Shown: positions 6,694-15,338, numbered from the stretch's first letter. The stretch is DNA of 64,000 nt from Mesorhizobium sp. B2-3-4 (GCF_006442315.1 NZ_VFVY01000022.1:62001-126000), one strand, 5' to 3'. The notes: generated by a model from the letters alone, not told the origin. Translations and numbers: made by a program.

Positions 6694-8442
6694 ATGTCCA
6701 ACGCAGCGGAAATTCTCGTCGACACTTTGATAGCCTGGAACGTCGAAGTTGTGTTCGGCCTTCCGGGAGACGGCATAAACGGCATCATGGAGGCTCTGCG
6801 GCGCAAGCAGGAAAAGATATCCTTCATCCAGGTGCGGCACGAGGAATCGGCAGCCTTCATGGCGTGCGCGTATGCGAAATGGACCGGAAGGCTGGGCGTT
6901 TGCCTGGCAACATCAGGCCCCGGCGGCACGCACCTCCTGACCGGGCTATACGATGCCAAGCTCGATCAGGCGCCGGTGCTCGCCATCACCGGCATGCAGT
7001 TTCACGACCTCATCGAGACGTTCACGCAGCAGGACGTGGATCTGACACGCGTCTTCAACGACGTCGCCGTCTACAATGCGCAGGTCTCTGACGCGGCGCA
7101 CATGGAGAATGTGGCCAGCCTTGCCTGCCGCACGGCGCTGTCACGCAAGGGCGTTGCCCACCTTTCGATCGCCAGCGACATTCAGGAACAGCCTTCGGAC
7201 GCTTCCATGCGCTCCAAGCGCAACCGGCCGGCGCACACGCCGCAAGGGATGTTTGCGCCGCGCTGCTTGCCCACGGATGGGGAATTCGACAGGGCGGCAG
7301 CCATTTTGAACGACGCGGCGCGCGTCGCGATCCTGGCCGGGCGCGGCGCGATGGGCGCGGCGGCGGAGCTTGAGGAAGCCGCGACCTTGTTGCAGGCGCC
7401 GGTCATCAAGGCGCTGCTCGGCAAGGCGGTGCTGCCTGACGATCACCCTCATACCACCGGCGGCATTGGGATACTGGGCACCCTGCCATCGCAGGAAGCG
7501 ATGGAAACCTGCGACGCCGTGCTGATTGTCGGTTCGACGTTTCCCTATATCGAATATTATCCGAACCCGGGCCAGGCGCGCGGCGTGCAGATCGACTGCG
7601 ACGCACAGCGCATCGGCTTGCGCTTCCCTGTGGAGTCGGGCCTGGTTGGCGATGCCAGGGAAACACTCGCCGCGCTCAACCGCAGGCTCACCCGAAAGGC
7701 CGACAGCCGGTTCCTGGCCGAGGCGCAGGCGTCGATGCGGACATGGCGTGAGATGATGCGGCAATCGGAGGATGGCCAGTCGCATCCGCTCAAACCGCAG
7801 CTTGTCGCCCGTGCATTTGGAGAGCGGCTGGCCGGCAACACCGTGCTTGCTGCCGATTCAGGCCAGAACACCGAATTGGCTGCGCGGCACGTCGACCTGC
7901 ATCATGGTCAGGCCTTCGGCGTCTCCGGCGCGCTGGCCTCGATGGCATGCGGCCTGAGCTATGCGATTGCCGCCGGCATTGCCTTCCCGGGCCGGCCGAT
8001 CGCCGCCATTGTCGGCGACGGCGGACTTGCCATGCAGCTCGGCGAATTTTCGACGGCTGTCCGCTACCGCATCCCGCTGAAAGTTCTGGTCATCAAGAAC
8101 AACATGCTGAACCAGATCGCCTGGGAGCAGATGATGTTCCTCGGCAACCCGCAATTCGGCTGCGAATTGCAGCCGATCGATTTCGCCAAGGCGGCCGAAG
8201 CGATGGGCGGCAAAGGCTTCAGCATAGAGAGCGCGGATCAGGTGACGCAAGTGCTCGACGAAGCCTTCGCCACGCAGGGGCCGGTCATTATCCAGGCGCT
8301 GGTGGATGCCTACGAGCCGATGATGCCGCCGAATTATGCAAAAAATTTCCGCAAGGCGCTGCCTGAGACGCCTGGGCACGAGCGCATCGCGGACAATGTC
8401 GCGCGCGAGCCGGCCAAGACGATGATGGAGGCCGGCGAATAG
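6694..8442 (+). CDS. thiamine-diphosphate enzyme, PoxB-like
   Basis: A 582-residue cytoplasmic ThDP-dependent enzyme, closest by motif to pyruvate oxidase/PoxB-type and acetolactate-synthase-like proteins. The N-terminal Pyr domain shows VVFGLPGDGINGIMEAL and the catalytic Glu in VRHEESAAFMA. A middle domain (about 190-330) resembles the FAD/nucleotide domain of the family. The C-terminal PP domain has the Mg-ThDP motif GDGGLAMQLGEF followed about 25 residues on by IKNN. Length is normal for the family. Whether it decarboxylates pyruvate to acetate cannot be decided. It stands alone behind a stress-type promoter, consistent with the known stress control of PoxB-type enzymes. Confidence 0.85.
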   Translation: MSNAAEILVDTLIAWNVEVVFGLPGDGINGIMEALRRKQEKISFIQVRHEESAAFMACAYAKWTGRLGVCLATSGPGGTHLLTGLYDAKLDQAPVLAITGMQFHDLIETFTQQDVDLTRVFNDVAVYNAQVSDAAHMENVASLACRTALSRKGVAHLSIASDIQEQPSDASMRSKRNRPAHTPQGMFAPRCLPTDGEFDRAAAILNDAARVAILAGRGAMGAAAELEEAATLLQAPVIKALLGKAVLPDDHPHTTGGIGILGTLPSQEAMETCDAVLIVGSTFPYIEYYPNPGQARGVQIDCDAQRIGLRFPVESGLVGDARETLAALNRRLTRKADSRFLAEAQASMRTWREMMRQSEDGQSHPLKPQLVARAFGERLAGNTVLAADSGQNTELAARHVDLHHGQAFGVSGALASMACGLSYAIAAGIAFPGRPIAAIVGDGGLAMQLGEFSTAVRYRIPLKVLVIKNNMLNQIAWEQMMFLGNPQFGCELQPIDFAKAAEAMGGKGFSIESADQVTQVLDEAFATQGPVIIQALVDAYEPMMPPNYAKNFRKALPETPGHERIADNVAREPAKTMMEAGE

Positions 8443-8533
8443 GACAGCCGATGCCGACGATCATGAAGGGCATTCAGTGACGAAGCGACCTGGGCCCGCC
8501 TGAGAAATATCGGTCGCAACGTCAAGTAGTCTG

Positions 8534-8558
8534 GGAACATGTCAAACTGCCGGAGGTT
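8534..8558 (+). promoter_or_regulatory. EcfG-type promoter
   Basis: GGAAC (8534-8538), 18 nt, TT (8557-8558), -10 GGTT, 42 nt before the ATG at 8600. Confidence 0.65.
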
Positions 8559-8599
8559 CGGGCTGTATCGCAATCAGGCGATCAACTCAGGAGACTTCG

Positions 8600-8908
8600 A
8601 TGATCAAACTTCTCATGGCATCTGCTCTCGCGCTCGCTCTCGCGGGCTCGGTCATGGCGCAGTCCGGATCCGGCGGTACCGGAAGTGGAGACAATGGTAC
8701 CGGCACAACGACGGGTACCGGCAACGGTGGCACCGGCACCAACAGCGGTACCGGCACCAACAGTGGCACCGCACCAGCCGATCCGAAAGCCACCAACAGC
8801 ACGACCAATACGGACGGGATGACGGACCGCTGCAAGGATGCAGCAGGGAACGATACCGACACCGCAAGCGGCGCCACGACGTCCACCAAGCAGAACTGCA
8901 ATAAGTAG
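8600..8908 (+). CDS. secreted Gly/Thr-rich low-complexity protein
   Basis: A 102-residue protein with a clear signal peptide (MIKLLMASALALALAGSVMA, cleavage after AMA-Q). The mature part is a low-complexity run of Gly, Thr, Ser and Asn with GTGT-type and NSGT repeats, then an Asp/Thr-rich tail with two Cys (DRCKD; QNCNK) that could form a disulfide. It is probably periplasmic or extracellular and disordered. An EcfG-type promoter is upstream and an intrinsic terminator downstream (8978-9004). Function unknown. Confidence 0.7.
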   Translation: MIKLLMASALALALAGSVMAQSGSGGTGSGDNGTGTTTGTGNGGTGTNSGTGTNSGTAPADPKATNSTTNTDGMTDRCKDAAGNDTDTASGATTSTKQNCNK

Positions 8909-8977
8909 AATTCTGCCGTCGGCCAGGCGGCACCGCCCCTCGCGGTACGCCCGTTGTCCCACTCGCAGCATGTAAAC

Positions 8978-9004
8978 AGGCCCGCCGATCTCGGCGGGCC
9001 TTTT
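8978..9004 (+). terminator. intrinsic terminator
   Basis: GGCCCGCCGA (8979-8988) pairs with TCGGCGGGCC (8991-9000) and is followed by TTTT. It ends the transcript of the secreted protein gene and faces the convergent gene ending at 9039. Confidence 0.8.
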
Positions 9005-9038
9005 GTTGCCGGGCAGGACGCGTGCGGTCGCGCCGTAT

Positions 9039-9353
9039 TCAGTCCTTTACATAAGCTCCCGGCTGGCGGCCGGTCTTGGGCGCCTTGGCGTCCTTGGAAT
9101 GCTCCGCGATCGATGGACCGGCACCGGAGGTCTTTTGCGTTGCGGGGCTGGGTGTTGCGCGCCGCGGCGGGTTTTGACCGTCCGACTGATGGGTCTTGTC
9201 CTCGACCTCGCCTTGCTTGCGGGTGAGCCCCATTCCCCCAGCGGGCTCCTTATTGCCTGCCGCATCCTGGGAGAACTCATCGGCCGGATCGGGATCGTTA
9301 TTTGCGGGGTATTTCCTGGCGCCCGTCTCGCGGCGGTTTTCCTGATTGCTCAT
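9039..9353 (-). CDS. small disordered hydrophilic protein
   Basis: A 104-residue protein with no hydrophobic core, rich in Asn, Asp, Gln, Glu, Lys, Pro and Gly (MSNQENRRETGARKYPANND at the start). It resembles the disordered desiccation- or stress-associated proteins common in rhizobia. The ATG at 9353 follows GGAGAG. An EcfG-type promoter lies 33 nt upstream, arranged back to back with the promoter of the DUF2934 gene. No enzymatic function is expected. Confidence 0.6.
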   Translation of the reverse strand: MSNQENRRETGARKYPANNDPDPADEFSQDAAGNKEPAGGMGLTRKQGEVEDKTHQSDGQNPPRRATPSPATQKTSGAGPSIAEHSKDAKAPKTGRQPGAYVKD

Positions 9354-9385
9354 GACGTCTCTCCGGTTTGACTGCGATGAACAAC

Positions 9386-9410
9386 AACCCTCACCTGGCA
9401 AGAGCGTTCC
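9386..9410 (-). promoter_or_regulatory. EcfG-type promoter
   Basis: Minus strand GGAAC (9410-9406), 18 nt, TT (9387-9386), -10 GGTT, directed at 9353. Confidence 0.65.
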
Positions 9411-9437
9411 CGCACCAAGGCCGTTCGACCCTGGCGT

Positions 9438-9462
9438 GGAACAAACATCAATGCCCGGGATT
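9438..9462 (+). promoter_or_regulatory. EcfG-type promoter
   Basis: GGAAC (9438-9442), 18 nt, TT (9461-9462), -10 GATT, 25 nt before the ATG at 9487. Confidence 0.55.
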
Positions 9463-9486
9463 AGGGAACGCAACGGAGGATCGGTC

Positions 9487-9690
9487 ATGGACAGGGAAGA
9501 GCGCATCAGACGCCGCGCCCACGAAATCTGGGAGCGCGAAGGCTACCCCGAAGGGCGCCAGCAGGAGCATTGGGACCAAGCGGTGCAGGAGGTCGAATCC
9601 GAAAGCTCGGAAGCCGAGCGCGGTCCGGTTGTCCCTGACCCGACGGTTGGTTTTGGCTCCGCCCCAACCATCAACAGACCTGGGGGCTAA
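9487..9690 (+). CDS. DUF2934 domain protein
   Basis: A 67-residue protein whose first half is the DUF2934 motif: EERIRRRAHEIWEREGYPEG followed by an H-W pair (EHWDQAVQEVE). The tail is Pro/Gly rich. The ATG at 9487 follows GGAGG-like AACGGAGGATC. DUF2934 proteins are short and of unknown role, often in stress regulons; the promoter at 9438-9462 agrees. Confidence 0.8.
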   Translation: MDREERIRRRAHEIWEREGYPEGRQQEHWDQAVQEVESESSEAERGPVVPDPTVGFGSAPTINRPGG

Positions 9691-9729
9691 GCGCGTCGCG
9701 CTGAAAAGGATTCACCGGGTCGACGAGCT

Positions 9730-10107
9730 CTACCTGCCCTTCGGCGTCGATACTTGTTGGACGAGCTTCAAGACCACTGCCGCCAACAGGGCTTGGTTCG
9801 TGGGCTTCTGCAGCACCGCCACCTTTGCGAAACGAGGCGGCAGGGAAGAATCGCCATAGCCGGTCACGAAAGCAAACGGGATCCCCTTTTCTCGCAGCGT
9901 GTCGGCCAGCACGTAGCTCGTCTCGTCATTCAATTGCACATCCAGAAGCGCGGAATCCGGTTGTTCCCGTGCGATGCTGTCGAGCGCCGCTTCGACTGAA
10001 GGCACAGGCCCGACGACTTCGCACCCTGCCCGTCGCAGATGCTCCGCATGGTCCGCGGCGATAAGCCATTCGTCTTCCACGATGAGGATGCGCAGAGCGG
10101 CTGCCAA
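9730..10107 (-). CDS. single-domain response regulator
   Basis: A 125-residue receiver: ILIVEDEWLIAADH, phospho-acceptor Asp in SALLDVQLNDE, Thr/Gly in FVTGYGDSS and Lys in VLQKPTN. It starts 4 nt after the stop of the CheB-CheR-HWE kinase on the same strand, so it is very likely that kinase's cognate receiver and co-transcribed. No DNA-binding output domain is present. Confidence 0.85.
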   Translation of the reverse strand: MAAALRILIVEDEWLIAADHAEHLRRAGCEVVGPVPSVEAALDSIAREQPDSALLDVQLNDETSYVLADTLREKGIPFAFVTGYGDSSLPPRFAKVAVLQKPTNQALLAAVVLKLVQQVSTPKGR

Positions 10108-10111
10108 AGGG

Positions 10112-13100
10112 TCAGGCCTTCCGATCGAGAAGAAAAGATATCCTTACTTTCAAACCCGTTGGCTCGAAGAATGTTTCAGCCGTGCCACCGAGACGGTATT
10201 CGATTTCGCCTTTGACCAGCGAAAGGCCAAAACCGCCCTGCTTTGGCTGGGTGACGGGCGGCCCATCGATTTCTTCCCAGGCCAGGCTGAGTTTCTCATC
10301 GCGAAGCGACCATTCGACATCCACCTTGCCGTCCTCCTTGGACAGCGCGCCGTACTTGGCCGCGTTGGTGGTCAGTTCGTGCATCACCATGCCGAGTGAC
10401 AGCGCTTGTCGCGGCTTGAGCTTGACCGACGGGCCGGACAGCGAAAAGCGCGGGCGGCCGAAAGGCGCGGCTTCCTGGTCGACCAGCTCCTCGATCGAGA
10501 CTTCCGTCCAGTTCTCCCGTGACAGCGCTCCGTAGGCGCGCGCCATGGCATGGAGCCGCCCGAGTAGTGACGTGGTAAATTCCTCCTTGGTCGAAGAAGT
10601 CTCCACCGTGCGGTTGGCAATGCTCGTGATGACGGCCAGCATGTTCTTGACGCGATGGTTCAACTCCGAGATCAGCACGTTCTGGTGCTCCTCGGCTTCG
10701 GCCAGCGAAGTGACATCCACCAGCGTCACCACCACGCCCTGAATGCGCGCGCCCTTGTCGCGATAGGGAATGAGACGAACCATGAAAAATAAGCCCCGCC
10801 TATCGCGCGCCAGATGATGAATGACCGGCTCGCCGGTCTCGAAAACCGTTGCGATCTGGTCGCGCATTTCGGGATAGTCGAGCTGGCTGGAAAGCTCGGT
10901 AAGTGGGCGGCCGACGTCGGACGGGCGCAGATTGAAGAAGGACGAGGCCGCCGGCGTGAAGCTGCGGATCACCAGCTCGCGATCGAGGAACACCGTTGCG
11001 ATATCAGTGCTCTCGAACAGGTTCTTAAGGTCGCTGTTGGCGTGGTCGAGCTCCTCGATCTTGCCGGACAGTTCGGCGTTGATCGTGTTCAGCTCTTCGT
11101 TGAGGGATTGCATCTCCTCCTTGGAGGCCTCCAGCTCCTCATTGGTCGACTGCGCCTCCTCATTGACAGAAACCAGCTCCTCGTTGGAGGATTTCACCTC
11201 CTCCAATGCCGTTTCGTATTCCTCGATGGTCGATTGCAGGCGCTCGCGGGTTTCGCGCAGATCGCGCTCGAGATGGGCTAAGTCGTCGGGATGGCCGCTG
11301 CCGCGCTCGACTTCCGACTTGTCACGGGAGGCCCCAACCGGCTGGAACAGCACGAGATAGAACGGCTCGCCACTGCCGCGGTCCGGCAGAGGCTCTACGG
11401 TGATGGTTACCCGTTGCACGCGGTCCTCCTCGCCGTCGACGACGACGTTCTCGCGCAGCACGATCTGGCGTGTCGCCACCGCCTCGCGCAGCGCCGCGCG
11501 CAAATCGAGCCTGAGGCCCCGCCGCGCCATGTGGAGCAGGTTACGGCTGGGCACACCCTGCGGCGGTTCGAGATAGCGTCCGGTTCGCGCCGAATAATAG
11601 ACGACGTCGCCTTCCGCATTGGCCACCACATGCGGTGGCGCGTGGCGTTCAAGAACCTGCGATTCAACTGATTGCCGCAGCGGATAACCGACGAGTTCGC
11701 CTGTCCTGCCGTGTCGCCCATCGGACAGGATTGGGGCCCGCCCGCCGCCTTCGCCAACCAAAAGCGGAAGGCGTGCTCTCGCCAAGACATCCTCGCGAGC
11801 TCTGAAGATGCGTTGTTTCTTGTCGACGGTTACAAACAAATCGGTGTGCTGGCCGACGCTTTCGGAAGTGCCGAGGAAGAGATAGCCGGAGGGCCTCAGC
11901 GCATAATGAAAGATCGGAATGACGCGGTTTTGGATATCCGGGCCGAAATAGATGAGAAGATTGCGGCAGGAGACCATGTCCATGCGCGAAAAGGGCGGAT
12001 CCTTGATGACGCTGTGCGGCGAGAAGATACACAGTTCGCGCACCTCGGTGGCCAGCACGAAGCTCTCGCTTTCATTGATGAAGAATCGCTGGCGCCTCTC
12101 GGCGGAGACACCATCCAGCATGCTGGCGGGATACCGAGCCGCGCGCGCGACAGAGAGCGCCGCCTCGTCGATGTCGGTGGCGAATATTTGTATCCTCGGC
12201 ACTGCCGACAGAGTGTCCATATGCTCGCGCAGCAGCATGCCGATTGAATAAACTTCTTCACCGGTCGCGCAGCCAGGCACCCAGATCCTGATCGTGTCGG
12301 ACGCGGTCTTGCCCTGGAAAAGCTTCGGCAAGATCTTCTTTGCCAGGAGCTCGAATGCATCGGCGTCGCGAAAGAAGTTGGTGACATTGATCAGGAGGTC
12401 TCGAAACAGCGCCGTGACCTCGCGCGGCTCCTTGCGAAGCAGCTCGATATAACCAGACAGCGATGTTATCTGGCCGATCTGCATGCGTCGCTTGACCCGG
12501 CGAACGAAGGTCTTGGTCTTGTAGCCGGAAAAGTCATGGCCTGACCGGGAGCGCAGGACCTCGTAGATTTCCCCGCGCGCCCGGTCGATGTTTTCGGAAG
12601 CATCCTCATTGCTTTCGGCGAGTTGATCAAGCGTGTGGAAGCCGCGGGCGAAGCCCATCAGCCGCTCACCCATATGCTCCGCTGCAACGGCCATGTCGAC
12701 GACGCCGCTGGCAATCGCGCTTTGCGGCATGTCGGGGTTGCGCGGTCCCGAACCATCTGCGGCCTGCGCCAGCACGAAGCCGCCATGTTCCTTGATCATC
12801 TTGGCGCCAAGCGTGCCATCGCCGTCACCGCCCGACAGGATGATGCCGACGGCGTACTCTCCCTGGTCCTCGGCGAGCGAGCTGAAAAAAATATCGATCG
12901 GCTTGCGTTCACGGCTCGCCGCGCTTGGCCGCCGTAGCTGCAATTTACCGCCTTCCATCGTCAGGACGGCATTTTGCGGCATCACATAGACTCTGTCAGA
13001 CTCCGCTTCCATACCGTCTTCGGCGATCGCCACGGGCATTGCGGTGTATCGGCCGAGCACATCATGCAGCATGCTCTCGCGCTCAGGGCTCAGATGGGTG

Positions 13101-13219
13101 ACAACGACAAAGGCCATGCCGGGCGCGTCGGGCAAACCCTTGAACAGCCCTTCCATGGCCGGGATGCCACCCGCCGAAGCGCCGATGCCGACGATCGGCA
13201 ATCTTGAATTCCGCGACAC
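10112..13219 (-). CDS. CheB-CheR-PAS-HWE hybrid histidine kinase
   Basis: A 1035-residue soluble multidomain sensor. Residues about 1-190 form a CheB methylesterase domain (GIGASAGGIPAMEGL; VTHLSPERES; GGDGDGTLGA). About 205-485 form a CheR methyltransferase (TNFFRDADAFELL; WVPGCATGEEVYSIGML; NLLIYFG). About 640-740 is a strong coiled coil rich in NEE repeats (VSVNEEAQSTNEELEASKEE). A PAS domain follows, and the C-terminus is an HWE kinase with phospho-acceptor His in ELNHRVKNMLAVI, N-box HELTTNAAKYGAL and WEE. The CheB and CheR domains probably sense or signal rather than serve classical chemotaxis. It forms an operon with the receiver downstream. Confidence 0.9.
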   Translation of the reverse strand: MSRNSRLPIVGIGASAGGIPAMEGLFKGLPDAPGMAFVVVTHLSPERESMLHDVLGRYTAMPVAIAEDGMEAESDRVYVMPQNAVLTMEGGKLQLRRPSAASRERKPIDIFFSSLAEDQGEYAVGIILSGGDGDGTLGAKMIKEHGGFVLAQAADGSGPRNPDMPQSAIASGVVDMAVAAEHMGERLMGFARGFHTLDQLAESNEDASENIDRARGEIYEVLRSRSGHDFSGYKTKTFVRRVKRRMQIGQITSLSGYIELLRKEPREVTALFRDLLINVTNFFRDADAFELLAKKILPKLFQGKTASDTIRIWVPGCATGEEVYSIGMLLREHMDTLSAVPRIQIFATDIDEAALSVARAARYPASMLDGVSAERRQRFFINESESFVLATEVRELCIFSPHSVIKDPPFSRMDMVSCRNLLIYFGPDIQNRVIPIFHYALRPSGYLFLGTSESVGQHTDLFVTVDKKQRIFRAREDVLARARLPLLVGEGGGRAPILSDGRHGRTGELVGYPLRQSVESQVLERHAPPHVVANAEGDVVYYSARTGRYLEPPQGVPSRNLLHMARRGLRLDLRAALREAVATRQIVLRENVVVDGEEDRVQRVTITVEPLPDRGSGEPFYLVLFQPVGASRDKSEVERGSGHPDDLAHLERDLRETRERLQSTIEEYETALEEVKSSNEELVSVNEEAQSTNEELEASKEEMQSLNEELNTINAELSGKIEELDHANSDLKNLFESTDIATVFLDRELVIRSFTPAASSFFNLRPSDVGRPLTELSSQLDYPEMRDQIATVFETGEPVIHHLARDRRGLFFMVRLIPYRDKGARIQGVVVTLVDVTSLAEAEEHQNVLISELNHRVKNMLAVITSIANRTVETSSTKEEFTTSLLGRLHAMARAYGALSRENWTEVSIEELVDQEAAPFGRPRFSLSGPSVKLKPRQALSLGMVMHELTTNAAKYGALSKEDGKVDVEWSLRDEKLSLAWEEIDGPPVTQPKQGGFGLSLVKGEIEYRLGGTAETFFEPTGLKVRISFLLDRKA

Positions 13220-13315
13220 TTAGCCCCCACCTCCGACCCATTGCGCCGCTGTACATAAGGCGGCAAACATCTTTGACACGCTGGTTTGCTGAGGAAACCA
13301 GACAGGATTTCGCCG

Positions 13316-13537
13316 TCAAGCGTTTTTGATCAGCAGCCGCATCTGTGCGAGATCGCGGCCAAGGCGCGCGGAGCGGTTTTTCTCGCGCGCCGCCGCGATC
13401 ATTGCGCGCAGACCTTCGCTGGAATAGCCGAGCTCGCTCGCCGTGCGCCTGGACAAGCCCCGCAGCAACTCGGCCTCGTCGCGGAGTTCGCATTGCAAAA
13501 TGCGCAAATCCTCCAGATGACGTCCAATCTGGTCCAT
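13316..13537 (-). CDS. small helical hypothetical protein
   Basis: A 73-residue, Arg/Leu/Glu-rich protein, probably all helical (LEDLRILQCELRDEAELLRG; RRTASELGYSSEGLRAMIAA). The ATG at 13537 has a GGAGAGG about 12 nt upstream, a little far. It lies just upstream of the CheB-CheR kinase on the same strand with about 100 nt between. Function unknown. Confidence 0.45.
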   Translation of the reverse strand: MDQIGRHLEDLRILQCELRDEAELLRGLSRRTASELGYSSEGLRAMIAAAREKNRSARLGRDLAQMRLLIKNA

Positions 13538-13628
13538 GTCAAAGCATGCCCTCTCCGAACGGCTATCGCAAGCTTTGTTTACCCGATAGCGACCGGCTCT
13601 CCCGCAAGGCTCCAAAAGTCGACGCGCG

Positions 13629-13653
13629 GGAACAACTTGCAGCTATCGGCGTT
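13629..13653 (+). promoter_or_regulatory. EcfG-type promoter, consensus -10
   Basis: GGAAC (13629-13633), 18 nt, TT (13652-13653); the -10 reads CGTT, the exact alphaproteobacterial EcfG consensus. It leads to the receiver/sigma-mimic gene at 13806 with a leader of about 145 nt. Confidence 0.7.
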
Positions 13654-13805
13654 GATCAATGTCTGGGAATGTCAATATTTCTCTTGTCTGCGAAGCGTTG
13701 GCGTCTCTTCTGAAAACGAAGGAAGGCCGTAAGCATGCCTGCGGACTGGCAGCCCGCTCCAACGCGGATGATTGTTGGCGAAAATCGAGACGATGAGGAG
13801 CCAAA

Positions 13806-14387
13806 GTGCAACGGCTGGCAGAAGCCAAGATTCTGATTGTCGAAGACGAATTTCTCGTGGCTGACGATATTGCGCGCTACTTCGCCGGATTGGGCGCGCG
13901 TATCCTCGGCCCGGTGGGCACCGTCGCAGAGGCGCAAGTGCTTGCCGAAGAGGCGGATGCCGCTGTGTTGGACATCGACCTGAACGGCGCGTCCGTGTTT
14001 CCGGTCGCTGACCGTCTTTCCGAGCGCGGCGTCCCCTTCGTCTTCTTCAGCGCCTATGACCGCAACGTCATCCCTTCCCGGCTCGATCATATCGCGAGCC
14101 TTGTGAAGCCGACGGACCGGCGAAAAATTATTGCGGCGCTTTTTCCCGACACAAACTCGAACGAGAGTGTGGATGACCCGCTTGATGTGCTGGCGCTGCT
14201 GCCGAAATTGCGGCTGGCCGCCAGGCTCATGCTTCCGGACGCGGGCGCCGCCGACCGCCTGGTCGAAATGACACTCGAACTCGCCATCAGCGAGAGCGAT
14301 GATCGCCCGGCCGGTATGTCTACCGAGCGATGGCTGAACTCGATCCTGAAACGGGTCGCAAGCAGTTCGGCCGGTCTGCTCCATTAA
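13806..14387 (+). CDS. receiver fused to a PhyR-like sigma-mimic segment
   Basis: A 193-residue protein. Residues about 8-120 are a receiver (ILIVEDEFLVADDIARYF; Asp in AAVLDIDLNG; SAYD; Lys in LVKPTDRR). Residues about 125-190 (LALLPKLRLAARLMLPDAG, ADRLVEMTLELAI, MSTERWLNSILKRVASS) resemble the sigma-2-like part of PhyR, the anti-anti-sigma factor of the general stress response. In PhyR the sigma-like domain is N-terminal and the receiver C-terminal; here the order is reversed and no sigma-4-like part is visible. The match is by eye. It may titrate an anti-sigma factor when phosphorylated. A consensus EcfG promoter lies upstream. Confidence 0.75.
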   Translation: MQRLAEAKILIVEDEFLVADDIARYFAGLGARILGPVGTVAEAQVLAEEADAAVLDIDLNGASVFPVADRLSERGVPFVFFSAYDRNVIPSRLDHIASLVKPTDRRKIIAALFPDTNSNESVDDPLDVLALLPKLRLAARLMLPDAGAADRLVEMTLELAISESDDRPAGMSTERWLNSILKRVASSSAGLLH

Positions 14388-14707
14388 TTGCGAATGCAAG
14401 CTGCCGAAGGCACAGCTGGGGGCTATAAAAGACGCTCGAAGCTGCAGCGGGTTCTGAATCCGACTTGTGAATTCGTACAAAGCCAACGCGCCTTTCTCGC
14501 CATCCCACTCAACGTACTGTCACCGTGAAAACCCGCGCCTTTGAAGGCCTCGGCGCGGGCCGATCAGGTTGTCCACCGATCTTCAACAGACACCAGGCGG
14601 CGGCATCTGCAGCGACACCAAACTGGTCTCGTCCGCCAATGTTCCAGCGACTCGAAAAAATCTGTTTGGCCACAACCGCCGCGCAAGGACGGTTTTGTTG
14701 TCCAGAT
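14388..14707. other. intergenic stretch without a defensible gene
   Basis: About 320 bases between the receiver gene and the next stress promoter. Short frames exist but none has a ribosome site and protein-like composition. Confidence 0.35.
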
Positions 14708-14732
14708 GGAACATCCTGACCAGCTCGCAGTT
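14708..14732 (+). promoter_or_regulatory. EcfG-type promoter
   Basis: GGAAC (14708-14712), 18 nt, TT (14731-14732), -10 AGTT, 28 nt before the ATG at 14760. Confidence 0.65.
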
Positions 14733-14759
14733 CGGAGAGCCGCCACAGGAGCAATCATT

Positions 14760-15077
14760 ATGAGCGCTGAACGTAGCCCGGCCGAAAACAGGGGCGATAT
14801 CCAATCTGGCACGACAAGCGACAAAACGCCCGGGTTCGACCCGGCGGCGGCCCCTCAGGAAACCGATGCCGAAGCAGCAGACGCAGGCACCGTTCCGGTT
14901 CCCGCCGCGACAGGCACGCCCGCCTTCGCCAATCAGGCAAGCTTCGCCGATGCGATGCGGCCGCCGCACGATGAGCGCACGCCATCCCCTGCCAGTAGCG
15001 GCCCGGTGCTGGTCATTGCAGCGCTGGTGGTGATTGCGGCCGTCGTGTTCGTTGGCGCTGCGATACTGGGGCGATAG
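14760..15077 (+). CDS. tail-anchored small membrane protein
   Basis: A 105-residue protein. The first 80 residues are hydrophilic and disordered (Ala, Pro, Asp, Gly, Thr), ending in a single hydrophobic helix (PVLVIAALVVIAAVVFVGAA) and ILGR. The helix at the extreme C-terminus makes it tail-anchored with a cytoplasmic N-terminus. The ATG at 14760 follows AGGAG at 8 nt and a stress-type promoter. Function unknown. Confidence 0.6.
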   Translation: MSAERSPAENRGDIQSGTTSDKTPGFDPAAAPQETDAEAADAGTVPVPAATGTPAFANQASFADAMRPPHDERTPSPASSGPVLVIAALVVIAAVVFVGAAILGR

Positions 15078-15125
15078 CGAAGCGAGCCATCCAGCGCCCC
15101 GAAGCTCTGTCCTCCAACCGGACTT

Positions 15126-15338
15126 TCAAGACAAATTGTCATCATAAAGGTGTTCATGAATGATGCCGAGGATTTCCGACCGCACCGCTTCGCGCGCCTC
15201 GGGCCGGATCAGTGGCATCAAAAGTTCGACCGTGTCCTTGACCTTTTGTGAGAGGTCGGCGCTTGCGTCGGTCAGCTCGCTACCGTGAGCGTAGACATTC
15301 TCGGTAAGTTTTTTGTCCAAATCAGAAAACAGTCCCAT
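15126..15338 (-). CDS. small helical hypothetical protein
   Basis: A 70-residue protein (MGLFSDLDKKLTENVYAHGS at the start) with two predicted helices and no membrane segment. The middle (SADLSQKVKDTVELLMPLIR) is amphipathic. The ATG at 15338 follows GGAG, with a stress-type promoter 25 nt upstream, back to back with the promoter of the SDR gene. No family recognised. Confidence 0.55.
   Translation of the reverse strand: MGLFSDLDKKLTENVYAHGSELTDASADLSQKVKDTVELLMPLIRPEAREAVRSEILGIIHEHLYDDNLS

Noticed and set aside
8600..8908. Repeats in the secreted protein gene as a possible CRISPR or minisatellite
   Set aside because: The repeats are imperfect codon-level Gly/Thr runs inside a coding frame with a signal peptide; there are no spacers.
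13659..13796. 45-codon plus-strand frame just after the consensus EcfG promoter
   Set aside because: No ribosome site and unconvincing composition; treated as leader sequence of the gene at 13806.
13656..14486. Minus-strand frame of 276 codons opposite the receiver/sigma-mimic gene
   Set aside because: No domain, no ribosome site, and the plus strand has receiver motifs and a promoter.
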